This document shows positions 12,141 to 19,780 of a stretch of DNA of 64,000 nucleotides, piece by piece (within the stretch, counting starts at the first letter, position 1; each line of letters begins with the position of its first letter). The translations under genes and the position numbers were made by a program. Under the pieces are notes generated by a model, which saw only the letters and a list, made by a program, of their open reading frames with translations, made no database searches and had not been told where the DNA came from. The DNA comes from an uncultured Aquimarina sp. (GTDB lineage: Bacteria; Bacteroidota; Bacteroidia; Flavobacteriales; Flavobacteriaceae): contig CANMSL010000006.1 in assembly GCA_947500505.1 (NCBI GenBank), forward strand, positions 186,001 through 250,000. Direction: 5' to 3'.

Positions 12141-12149
12141 AAAGCTTTG
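12141..12149 (-). promoter_or_regulatory. Conserved upstream box of the M57 pseudogene
   Basis: On the minus strand CCAAAGCTTTCTT, 85 nt before the lost start codon, matches the CAAAGCTT boxes of the two intact paralogues. The TACAAACTCAACAA pre-start sequence (about 12064-12078) is kept too, so the leader has decayed less than the gene. Confidence 0.35.
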
Positions 12150-12193
12150 GCGCATACATTTTTATTGAACGATTATTCCTATATTCATTCTTT

Positions 12194-12469
12194 TTATACG
12201 ATTTCTGCACTTAAACCTGCCTGAAGCAGTTTAGAACATCTAGGAACTAACTCTTCGTAAACTCCAGTTTTTACAGTACATTTTCCTTTATAATGTACTA
12301 ACATGGCACATTGTTCGGCTTGTACGGGGGTATGCTCACATGTATATATTAATGTTTCGATAACGTGATCAAAAGTATTGACATCATCATTATACAAAAC
12401 AATCTCATTATTATTTTTTTCTACAGTTTTTTCTAGAACTTCTTCTAAAACTTTTTCTTGAGTGCTCAT
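12194..12469 (-). CDS. clpS: ATP-dependent Clp protease adaptor ClpS
   Basis: ClpS binds N-degron substrates and delivers them to ClpA/ClpC-ClpP. The 91-residue product shows the core VLYNDDVNTFDHVIETL followed by the helix with HTPVQAEQCAMLVHYKGKC and the ending YEELVPRCSKLLQAGLSAEI, all typical of ClpS. The ATG at 12469 gives MSTQEKVLEE; a longer form adding MYKIIG from 12487 is open but less like the family. It follows prmA by 57 nt on the same strand, the usual Flavobacteria order. Confidence 0.92.
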   Translation of the reverse strand: MSTQEKVLEEVLEKTVEKNNNEIVLYNDDVNTFDHVIETLIYTCEHTPVQAEQCAMLVHYKGKCTVKTGVYEELVPRCSKLLQAGLSAEIV

Positions 12470-12526
12470 CCCAATGATTTTATACAAATATACTATATCA
12501 TAAATAAAAAATAATCTAATAACAGA

Positions 12527-13366
12527 TTATTTTTTAATGTAACCAGCTGCTATCCAATTATTTCGATCAAAACACTCCAGAAAATCCAAATTATTCAAAG
12601 TACATTCTTTTGTGATCATCTCTAAATCTTCTTTATAGAAACCACTCAAAAATAGACTACCACCTGTACTTAATGCCTTGGCATATATTGAAATGTCTTT
12701 TAGTAATATATTCCTATTTATATTAGCAATTACAACATCATATCGCTTATCCTTTAATAATGCAGAATCTCCTTCGTATGTATTGATATGTTTACAATTA
12801 TTACGTTCTAAGTTCTCGATGGTATTTAAGTAACACCAGTTATCAATATCAATAGCATCGATAGGTTTTGCACCTTTCATTTCGGCTAAAATTGCTAAAA
12901 CTCCTGTTCCGCAACCCATATCCAGCACTTTTTTATCCTCTAAATTATTTTTAAGTAAATGCTGAATCATCATATGAGTTGTTTCGTGATGACCCGTACC
13001 AAATGACATTTTAGGCTCGATCACTATGTCATATTCTGCCTCTGGTTTATCGTGAAAAGGAGCTCGCACACTACAGATACCATCTACCATAATCGGAGTA
13101 AAATTCTTTTCCCATTCCTTATTCCAGTTTATTTGCTCTATTTCTTTGATCGTGTATGTTATTGCAAATTCATCTGAACTCAGGATATGAATATCATTCA
13201 GGATATTTTCATTCCATTCTGGTTTTTGGATGAAAGCTTCTACTCCTTTTTCTGTTTCTACAAAACTTTCAAAACCAGCATATCCTAACTCTGCTATTAA
13301 AATTTCTGTGGCTGGTTGTAGTGGTTCTATTGTAAAATAATAACCAATATATACAGGAGTTGTCAT
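12527..13366 (-). CDS. prmA: Ribosomal protein L11 methyltransferase
   Basis: PrmA trimethylates ribosomal protein L11 with S-adenosylmethionine. The 279-residue product has an N-terminal substrate-recognition domain, then a class I methyltransferase fold with MSFGTGHHETT, the SAM loop DMGCGTGVLAI near residue 147, and VIANINRNILL. A good Bacteroidota -7 box (TAACTTTG, 13387-13394) sits about 20 nt before the start, implying a short leader and independent transcription of prmA-clpS after the tpiA terminator. Confidence 0.95.
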   Translation of the reverse strand: MTTPVYIGYYFTIEPLQPATEILIAELGYAGFESFVETEKGVEAFIQKPEWNENILNDIHILSSDEFAITYTIKEIEQINWNKEWEKNFTPIMVDGICSVRAPFHDKPEAEYDIVIEPKMSFGTGHHETTHMMIQHLLKNNLEDKKVLDMGCGTGVLAILAEMKGAKPIDAIDIDNWCYLNTIENLERNNCKHINTYEGDSALLKDKRYDVVIANINRNILLKDISIYAKALSTGGSLFLSGFYKEDLEMITKECTLNNLDFLECFDRNNWIAAGYIKK

Positions 13367-13386
13367 GTCTTTTTCAAATTAGTTTG

Positions 13387-13394
13387 CAAAGTTA
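13387..13394 (-). promoter_or_regulatory. -7 promoter box of prmA-clpS
   Basis: Minus strand TAACTTTG fits the Bacteroidota sigma-A consensus TAnnTTTG exactly. It lies 20 nt before the prmA ATG, giving a leader of roughly 15 nt. The -33 TTG is not clear. Confidence 0.5.
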
Positions 13395-13404
13395 ATCTTT
13401 TGGC

Positions 13405-13439
13405 AAACAAAAAAGGTATCCGATAAAGCGAATACCTTT
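13405..13439 (-). terminator. Intrinsic terminator of tpiA
   Basis: Minus strand AAAGGTATTCG, loop CTTTAT, CGGATACCTTT (one wobble pair), then TTTTGTTTG. An 11-bp stem with a T-rich tail, 22-50 nt after the tpiA stop. Confidence 0.8.
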
Positions 13440-13460
13440 CTTACAATTATAAATTGTTAG

Positions 13461-14213
13461 TTAGAATGAATTTGCTATAGCCGCAAAACTTTCAGGATCC
13501 AGTGCTGCTCCTCCGATCAATCCTCCGTCTACATCTGGCTTGGCAAAAATCTCTTTAGCATTTGCTGGTTTTACACTTCCTCCATATAGAATAGAAACTT
13601 CTTCTGCGATCTCCTGACTAAATGCATTACCAATGGTCTTACGAATAAAAGCGTGCATTTCCTGAGCCTGTTCTGGGCTTGCCGTCTCCCCTGTTCCTAT
13701 CGCCCATACAGGTTCGTACGCGAGAACAATATTTTTCCAAGCAGAATCATCCAGTGTAAACAAAGCATTTTTTAACTGGCTTTCTACAATGTTAAAGTGA
13801 TTATCACTCTTACGGTCTTCCAGCTCTTCTCCAAAACAGAAAATAATTTTCATACTATGTTTTAGAGCTGTTTTTACTTTTTCTTCTAACAGTTCATCTG
13901 TTTCTCCAAAATACGCTCTACGTTCACTATGCCCCAATATAACTGTTTCTACTCCAATACTTTTTAGCATATCGGCAGATATTTCTCCTGTAAATGCTCC
14001 ATTTTCGGCTTGGTGCATATTCTGAGCTGCTACTTCAATATCAAACCCTTTTAGCTCTTCAAAAGCATAATAGAGATTTGTAAATGTTGGTGCTACAATA
14101 ATACTTGCTTTTGGTGAATCTTTAAGTTTTGATTTTAATTCTGAAAGTAAAACTCCTGTCTCTGCAAGGTTTTTGTTCATTTTCCAGTTTCCTGCTACAA
14201 TTTTTGCTCTCAT
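13461..14213 (-). CDS. tpiA: Triosephosphate isomerase
   Basis: TpiA interconverts dihydroxyacetone phosphate and glyceraldehyde 3-phosphate. The ATG at 14213 gives a 250-residue protein beginning MRAKIVAGNWKMN, with the substrate Lys in GNWKMN. Catalytic His lies in ILGHSERR and catalytic Glu in AYEPVWAIGTG, with the phosphate loops YGGSV and IGGAAL near the end. An upstream in-frame ATG at 14258 would add 15 residues (MKLKPNSNHTHKLKL) not seen in the family, so it was not chosen. It is the last gene of a run DUF1599 - DoxX fusion - ABC permease - tpiA, closed by a strong terminator. Confidence 0.96.
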   Translation of the reverse strand: MRAKIVAGNWKMNKNLAETGVLLSELKSKLKDSPKASIIVAPTFTNLYYAFEELKGFDIEVAAQNMHQAENGAFTGEISADMLKSIGVETVILGHSERRAYFGETDELLEEKVKTALKHSMKIIFCFGEELEDRKSDNHFNIVESQLKNALFTLDDSAWKNIVLAYEPVWAIGTGETASPEQAQEMHAFIRKTIGNAFSQEIAEEVSILYGGSVKPANAKEIFAKPDVDGGLIGGAALDPESFAAIANSF

Positions 14214-14269
14214 TAATTTTAATTTATGTGTGTGGTTACTATTTGGTTTCAATTTCAAAAATATGATTG

Positions 14270-15337
14270 TTACACCCTTATTCTAGGATCTAACCATCTG
14301 TAAATAACATCTACAAATATATTGATTAGAATAAACACGGAAGAGATCACAATCACAGCTCCCATTATAATAGGAAGATCAGAGGTATTCAGCGCATCTA
14401 CAATCTCTTTACCCAGTCCATTCCATCCAAAAATATATTCTACGAACACGGCACCTGCCAACATCGATGCAAACCATCCGGAAATTGCCGTCACCACCGG
14501 ATTTAAAGCATTCTTTAAAGCATGCCGTCTGATTACCTGAAAAAGAGATAATCCTTTTGCTTTAGCAGTTCGTATATAATCTTGGCTCATTACTTCCAGT
14601 AAGGAGTTCCGCATTAATTGTGTAACGACGGCTAATGGCCGCACTCCTAAAACTATGGCAGGAAGTATTAAATTTTTCCATTGGACATAGGTTCCTTCAC
14701 CAAAATCATCTACTTCATACAAACTCCCTGTCATATTTAGGTTAGTATATTCGTGCAATACATATCCAAAAAGCCAGGCAAAAATAATAGCACTAAAAAA
14801 AGACGGAACACTCATACCTATCGTACTTACCAACTGAATTAATCGATCAGGCCATTGATCTTTGGTCAGTGCACTAATTATACCCATAGAAATACCTAAA
14901 AATATTGCAATCAGTATAGCCGAAACGGCCAAAACCGCAGTGTTAGGAAGAGTTTCTTTGATTACCTGACTAACTTTTTTTCCGTTTTTTTGAAATGATT
15001 CTCTTAAATAAGGATACTTAAAAACGGCTTTCGTGCCGCCCAAGGTAAAAAGAGGGATTCCATTATATTTTTTAGGATCAAAATATGAAAAATCATCTTG
15101 ATGAACGCCATGAAAAGAAATGGGAGAAAGATCATTTAAATAATATCGATAACGTTTCCCTAAAGGAAGATCAAAGCCATATTTTTTGTTGATGAGATCT
15201 AATTGTTCCTGACTTTCGTTTTGACCCATCATCATTTGTGCAGGATCTCCAAGAACCGTAAATAAAAAGAAAATCACAGTAATCACTCCTAGTAAAGTAA
15301 GTAACGCATACCCAAATTTATAGAAGTATTTAAGCAT
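14270..15337 (-). CDS. Dipeptide/oligopeptide-type ABC transporter permease
   Basis: The 355-residue integral inner-membrane protein belongs to the DppB/OppB-type permeases. The N-terminal membrane segment is followed by GDPAQMMMGQN, a roughly 100-residue extracytoplasmic insert, and a C-terminal core of five helices. The core holds the permease loop VMSQDYIRTAKAKGLSLFQV (the EAA-type contact for the ATPase) and AVFVEYIFGWNGLGKEIVDAL. No ATPase, second permease or binding protein lies nearby, so its partners must be elsewhere. The start codon comes 2 nt after the preceding gene's stop, implying one transcript with the DoxX fusion gene. Confidence 0.85.
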   Translation of the reverse strand: MLKYFYKFGYALLTLLGVITVIFFLFTVLGDPAQMMMGQNESQEQLDLINKKYGFDLPLGKRYRYYLNDLSPISFHGVHQDDFSYFDPKKYNGIPLFTLGGTKAVFKYPYLRESFQKNGKKVSQVIKETLPNTAVLAVSAILIAIFLGISMGIISALTKDQWPDRLIQLVSTIGMSVPSFFSAIIFAWLFGYVLHEYTNLNMTGSLYEVDDFGEGTYVQWKNLILPAIVLGVRPLAVVTQLMRNSLLEVMSQDYIRTAKAKGLSLFQVIRRHALKNALNPVVTAISGWFASMLAGAVFVEYIFGWNGLGKEIVDALNTSDLPIIMGAVIVISSVFILINIFVDVIYRWLDPRIRV

Positions 15338-15339
15338 TC

Positions 15340-16998
15340 TTACTTGGATTTTTTTATTAATTCTTTTACCTCAGATAACGTATACTTTTTGAACTTCTCC
15401 CCTAATAGACGTTCACTATATTCTTCTACAGTTTCCTTAAATCCAGCATCTTTCCTTCTTATATTTACGGAATCTACATTTTTAATAGGCCAAATAAATG
15501 ACAACGAACCTCCTGCAAGGTTTATAGTTCTTCCTTGTGTACCGTACACCTGCTCTAAACCTTGTTGCATTAAATATCTATCTTCCATCATGGCGACAGA
15601 CGAAAAATCTAACTCTCCTTTTTCACCTGCTTCTCTGATCAAGGGTAAGTATTTTCCTATTTTATCAGAATGCTGTATTACTAACCAAGCGGCTATGCTA
15701 GCTTCTTCTCCTACCAAACTTCTTCCTGGATATCCATATTCATTAAAGACGTCTTCAATAAAAAGAGTATTAGTACTATCAATAACTTTTTGTTCTTCCC
15801 AGGAAATATCACCTCTATCTCTCCCTGCTTGATCCAATTTCATAATACTGTCCAGCTTAACCTTTAAAACTTTATTAATTCTTGGTTTTGACGGTTCCAC
15901 TTTTTCTAAAACCAATTTATCGGCGTCATTCCAATGTAGTTTTTCCGTAATAGTACCTTTATTTAGTGTTACAATTCCCGGATTAGATCGTAAAATAGTT
16001 TTAAGTGCTGTTTCATCGGTACTATAAAAATCAAAACCTAGATTATACTGTTCTTTTTTGTGAGAAATTTTCTCAGGAGAAGATGCGGTAAGTCCTATAA
16101 CATCATATCCTTGTGATAATGCTTTATCTGTTAATCCTTTTATAGCATTCATCCCTTCACCTTCACTTTTAGAAAGGTTATACATAATAATAAGGATAAG
16201 GTTTTCTTTTTCTAGAAATTCTGCAGTATAATCCTGGCCATCTTTTTCTATTGCAAAATCGTGTATTGGCGGGATATATCCTTCATTAATCATTTTGGTC
16301 TCTACTCCGATATACTTTCCATTAACTTGTGGATATTCACCACTGGTTTTAATAATTTCTTCCTTACCATCCAAGTTAAATTTCCAAAAGTATTCGAACT
16401 CAGCTTCTGGAGCACCTTCGGGAACAGACATTCCTTCTTGTATATTAGTCCCTATTTTATAAGCTCTGAAATCAAAAGTTGGCAAATGCATTAGTACGTG
16501 ATATGCAAATCCAAGGCACGCTGAAAAGCATACAAATACAATCCATTTATGCGAAGATTCAGGGAGAATTGGTGTGATATATTTTCTTCCGAAGAATAAA
16601 ATCAGGATAAAAACCAATAAAATGATATCTTTCGTAAAAGACTCCCAGGGTGTTAATGGTAGTGCATCACCAAAGCATCCGCAATCGGTAACCTTGTTGA
16701 AGTAGGCTGAATAAAAAGTAAGAAATGTAAAAAAGACAATCATCCCTAATAATGACCAAACTGTAAACTTTGGTAAGTATCCTAACAATAGGGTTATTCC
16801 GAATATTATTTCAAAAATACATATGAATACTGCCATTAATAATGCAAAAGGAATCAAAAATTCTACATTTAGCACTCCTTCACTGAAGTATTCCTGTAAT
16901 TTATAAGAGAATCCCAAGGGATCATTAAGTTTAATAAATCCTGAAAATAAAAAAAGAGCAGATACAAATATTCTGGAAAAACCAACAAGTATTTTCAT
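15340..16998 (-). CDS. BT_3928-type DoxX/thioredoxin-like membrane protein fused to a DUF6624 domain
   Basis: The 552-residue product has three parts. Residues 1-175 carry about five membrane helices of a DoxX/MauE-like domain, including the conserved TDCGCFGDALPLTPWESFTKD near 104-123. Residues about 185-370 form a periplasmic thioredoxin-like region without a CxxC motif but with GIVTLNKGTITEKLHW. Residues about 375-550 match DUF6624 (DISWEEQ, EYGYPGRSLVGEEAS, AAWLVIQHSD, LPLIREAGEKGELDF, EDRYLMQQGLEQVYGTQGR). From memory, usual BT_3928-type relatives end after the thioredoxin-like part (roughly 360-370 residues), so the DUF6624 tail looks like an extra fusion. The function may be redox handling in the envelope, but this is unproven. 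Confidence 0.75.
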   Translation of the reverse strand: MKILVGFSRIFVSALFLFSGFIKLNDPLGFSYKLQEYFSEGVLNVEFLIPFALLMAVFICIFEIIFGITLLLGYLPKFTVWSLLGMIVFFTFLTFYSAYFNKVTDCGCFGDALPLTPWESFTKDIILLVFILILFFGRKYITPILPESSHKWIVFVCFSACLGFAYHVLMHLPTFDFRAYKIGTNIQEGMSVPEGAPEAEFEYFWKFNLDGKEEIIKTSGEYPQVNGKYIGVETKMINEGYIPPIHDFAIEKDGQDYTAEFLEKENLILIIMYNLSKSEGEGMNAIKGLTDKALSQGYDVIGLTASSPEKISHKKEQYNLGFDFYSTDETALKTILRSNPGIVTLNKGTITEKLHWNDADKLVLEKVEPSKPRINKVLKVKLDSIMKLDQAGRDRGDISWEEQKVIDSTNTLFIEDVFNEYGYPGRSLVGEEASIAAWLVIQHSDKIGKYLPLIREAGEKGELDFSSVAMMEDRYLMQQGLEQVYGTQGRTINLAGGSLSFIWPIKNVDSVNIRRKDAGFKETVEEYSERLLGEKFKKYTLSEVKELIKKSK

Positions 16999-17180
16999 AT
17001 GTCTATAATATTGTTTTAGAGGTCACGAGTAACTTACCAAAATAATCCTCAATATGAATCAAAAGTATTAGAATGGCTTGTGTCATCTATAAAATGATGA
17101 TTATAATTTTTTTCGGAACAAGATAATTAGGTTTAGATGTTGTTACTTTTAGTTTAACAGTATTTTATAAATTTAAGAAA

Positions 17181-17723
17181 CTACTTAGCCTCACCCAAGT
17201 GAATCATAGCAAAGACAGCATAATTGATCATATCTTGATAATTAGCATCAGTTCCTTCACTTACTAATGTTTTCCCTTTATTATCCTCGATTTGCTTCAC
17301 ACGAAGTAACTTCTGAATAATTAGGTCTGTTAGAGAACTAACACGCATATCCCGCCAGGCTTCACCATAATCATGATTTTTATTCATCATAAGGGTTTTT
17401 GTTATATTTATATGTCTATCATACAAATCGGTTGCTTCCTTAGTCGATAAATCTGGTTGCTCTGCAACACCTTTCTCTAACTGAATTAAAGCCATTAAAC
17501 TATAATTGATAATACCTATAAATTCAGAAACCTCGCCTTCATCTACCTTCCTCACTTCATTTTCCTGCAATCCTCTGATGCGTTGCGCTTTTATAAAAAT
17601 CTGATCTGTAAGTGATGGTAACCTAAGGATTCTCCAGGCACTGCCATAATCTTTCATTTTTTTAACAAAGAGATCACGACATTTAGAAATTACTGCGTCA
17701 TATTGTGTTGACGTATCTTGCAT
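17181..17723 (-). CDS. DUF1599 protein with an internal duplication
   Basis: The 180-residue soluble protein consists of two copies of one domain. Residues 15-82 and 106-176 both show (K/H)DYG.AWR..R..SLTD.I..K..R followed by an acidic stretch and (I/M)INY..(M/F)A.I.L. The all-helical pattern with acidic D/E positions is reminiscent of MazG-like nucleotide pyrophosphatases; that link is inference. It is divergent from folP across 82 bp and probably leads the operon with the DoxX fusion, the ABC permease and tpiA. Biochemical role unknown. Confidence 0.75.
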   Translation of the reverse strand: MQDTSTQYDAVISKCRDLFVKKMKDYGSAWRILRLPSLTDQIFIKAQRIRGLQENEVRKVDEGEVSEFIGIINYSLMALIQLEKGVAEQPDLSTKEATDLYDRHINITKTLMMNKNHDYGEAWRDMRVSSLTDLIIQKLLRVKQIEDNKGKTLVSEGTDANYQDMINYAVFAMIHLGEAK

Positions 17724-17805
17724 ATAACTGTTGAATTTTGCGTAAATTTCGCTTTAAAATGGCAATTATACCAAATAAACATTAAAAAATACCATAAACT
17801 CATAC

Positions 17806-18636
17806 ATGACTGTTAATTGCAACGGAATTTTGATAGACCTGTCATCTCCAAAAATAATGGGGATTCTCAACCTAACTCCGGATTCATTCTATGACGGTGG
17901 AAAATATAAAAACGAATCCCAGGTATTACGTCGGGTAGAGAAAATGCTTCAGGAAGGAGCTACTTTTATTGACCTAGGAGCGTATTCATCCCGGCCAGGT
18001 GCTGATCATATTACATGTGAAGAAGAAGAGAGAAGAATTTTACCCATGGTAACACTAATTCTTTCAAAGTTTCCGAATGCTATTTTGTCAATTGATACTT
18101 TTAGAAGCAACATTGCAAAACATTGTATTGAGGCCGGAGCGGCAATGATTAATGATATTTCTGCCGGTAACCTGGACAATAATATGATTAAAACTGTGGG
18201 GCAGCTCAAAGTACCTTTTATTATGATGCATATGAAAGGTACTCCCCAAACTATGAAATCATTAAATCAATATGTAGACTTAATTCAAGATATTCAATTT
18301 TACTTCTCCCAAAAAGTTGTAGAAGCAAGAAAAAATGGGATTAATGATATTATTATCGATCCCGGTTTTGGGTTTGCAAAAAATAGTAGCCAAAACTTTG
18401 AACTTCTCAGAAAGCTAAGTTTACTAAAGCTCCAAGGGTTACCGATTTTAGCTGGTTTATCCAGAAAATCCATGATTTATAAAACCTTGGACATCAATCC
18501 TGAGGCATCACTTAACGGCACAACTTCATTACATACAATAGCATTGCTTAATGGAGCCTCCATCCTAAGGGTTCATGATGTAAAAGAAGCCTTGGAATGC
18601 ATTAACCTATTCAAAAAATACCGAGATCACTTATAA
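17806..18636 (+). CDS. folP: Dihydropteroate synthase
   Basis: FolP condenses p-aminobenzoate with dihydropterin pyrophosphate in folate synthesis. The 276-residue product shows IMGILNLTPDSFYDGGKY near residue 17, LSIDTFRSNIAKH near 90, AAMINDISAG, DPGFGFAKNSSQN near 185 and AGLSRKSMIYK near 220. All the pterin and pyrophosphate motifs are present. It precedes cdaA on the same strand, as in many Bacteroidota, but here 367 bp with three tandem structured repeats separate them. Confidence 0.96.
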   Translation: MTVNCNGILIDLSSPKIMGILNLTPDSFYDGGKYKNESQVLRRVEKMLQEGATFIDLGAYSSRPGADHITCEEEERRILPMVTLILSKFPNAILSIDTFRSNIAKHCIEAGAAMINDISAGNLDNNMIKTVGQLKVPFIMMHMKGTPQTMKSLNQYVDLIQDIQFYFSQKVVEARKNGINDIIIDPGFGFAKNSSQNFELLRKLSLLKLQGLPILAGLSRKSMIYKTLDINPEASLNGTTSLHTIALLNGASILRVHDVKEALECINLFKKYRDHL

Positions 18637-18685
18637 TTAAATGATCCGAACATACTTTATTAACGATCGTTAAGTCAAAATCAAT

Positions 18686-18779
18686 AATTTATGTTTTGTG
18701 GATCCCGTTCTCCAACAGGATTAGTTCAACTAACCGATTTGAATCTCCGTCTTCGGCGGATTTTCTAATCAGAGTTAAC
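18686..18779 (+). repeat. Structured tandem repeat, unit 1 of 3
   Basis: A 94-nt unit from AATTTATGTTTTGTG to AATCAGAGTTAAC. It holds hairpin 1 (ATCCCGTT-CTCC-AACAGGAT, with one C/A mismatch here), the linker ATTAGTTCAACTAACC, and hairpin 2 (TCCG..CGGA around CTTCG). Hairpin 2 has a T-G pair where units 2 and 3 have T-A, so pairing is kept. Confidence 0.85.
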
Positions 18780-18874
18780 AATTTATGTTTTGTGGATCCC
18801 GTTCTCCAACGGGATTAGTTCAACCGACCGATTCGAATGCTCCGTCTTCGACGGATTTTCTAATCAGAGTTAAC
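18780..18874 (+). repeat. Structured tandem repeat, unit 2 of 3
   Basis: A 95-nt unit directly abutting unit 1 and about 90 percent identical to it by eye. Hairpin 1 is perfect (ATCCCGTT/AACGGGAT, loop CTCC) and hairpin 2 is TCCGT-CTTCG-ACGGA. The linker reads CAACCGACCG instead of CAACTAACCG. There are no variable spacers between units. Confidence 0.85.
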
Positions 18875-18968
18875 AATTTTCATTATGTGGATCCCGTTCT
18901 CCAACGGGATTAGTTCAACTAACCGATTCGAATGCTCCGTCTTCGACGGATTTTCTAATCAGAGTTTC
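18875..18968 (+). repeat. Structured tandem repeat, unit 3 of 3
   Basis: A unit starting AATTTTCATTATGTG and ending AATCAGAGTTTC, with both hairpins perfect. It ends about 35 nt before the cdaA start codon, so any transcript from folP into cdaA carries all three units. The ending is identical over 12 nt to a sequence in the 8.2-kb element. Confidence 0.85.
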
Positions 18969-19003
18969 ACTAATTTTCCTATTTTTACAAAAACTCCCAG
19001 TAT

Positions 19004-19780
19004 TTGGACTTAATCAACCTTAGAATATTAGATATCCTGGATATCGTGCTCGTAGCACTACTACTGTACTATATATACAAGTTGGTTAAAGGAACTGCCG
19101 CTATCAATATTTTTATTGGTATTGTTATGATTTACCTGGTTTGGAAACTTACACAATTCTTAGCTATGGAAATGCTTAGTAGTGTATTAGGTGAATTTAT
19201 TGGCGTTGGAATGTTTGCGCTCATTGTAGTTTTCCAACAGGAAATAAGAAAGTTTCTATTAATGATAGGATCTACCAATTTCGGAAGAAGAAGGAAATTC
19301 TTACGACAATTAAAATTTATTAGAGATACTCCAGAAGATAGCATTACTGATGTGGAAGCTTTGGTAAATGCTTGTAAAAAAATGGGGGAAACTTTTACAG
19401 GAGCACTAATCGTGATAAAAAGAAATACCTCATTAGACTTCGTGAAGACCTCAGGTGATGAACTTGATATTTTAGTAAAAACCCCGATTATCGAAAGTAT
19501 TTTTTACAAGAACAGTCCATTACACGATGGTGCTATGATCGTAGAAGATAATAAAATTGTTGCCACTCGAGTCATTCTTCCGGTAACAAATGATAGAGAT
19601 ATCCCGTTACGTTTTGGATTAAGACACCGAGCTGCTATAGGTATAACAGAAAAAACCGATGCACTAGCGATTATTGTTAGTGAAGAGACTGGTCAAATAT
19701 CTTACATCAAAAACGGGGAGTTTGTAATTTTCAAAACACCTGAAGAGTTGATAGAAAAAATAAAGAGAGATCTACAATAA
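19004..19780 (+). CDS. cdaA: Diadenylate cyclase (c-di-AMP synthase), CdaA type
   Basis: CdaA joins two ATP into cyclic di-AMP, which controls potassium and osmotic balance. The 258-residue protein has three N-terminal membrane helices (about 10-75), a coiled linker, and a DAC domain with the DGA motif in NSPLHDGAMIVE and the RHR motif in GLRHRAAIGIT. No ATG is available: the frame opens at 18974 and TTG at 19004 gives MDLINLRILDILDIVLVA, which fits the family. The stop overlaps the next ATG as TAATG, so the following DUF3667 gene is translationally coupled to it. This is the only c-di-AMP gene in the window; no phosphodiesterase is seen. Confidence 0.93.
   Translation: MDLINLRILDILDIVLVALLLYYIYKLVKGTAAINIFIGIVMIYLVWKLTQFLAMEMLSSVLGEFIGVGMFALIVVFQQEIRKFLLMIGSTNFGRRRKFLRQLKFIRDTPEDSITDVEALVNACKKMGETFTGALIVIKRNTSLDFVKTSGDELDILVKTPIIESIFYKNSPLHDGAMIVEDNKIVATRVILPVTNDRDIPLRFGLRHRAAIGITEKTDALAIIVSEETGQISYIKNGEFVIFKTPEELIEKIKRDLQ

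Noticed and set aside
18730..18760. ATTCGAAT inside the repeats resembles a tRNA T-loop
   Set aside because: No acceptor, D or anticodon arm of the right spacing can be built around it, so it is not a tRNA or tRNA relic.
18686..18968. Tandem repeats considered as a CRISPR array
   Set aside because: Units abut directly, have no unique spacers of constant length, are 95 nt long, and no cas genes are nearby.
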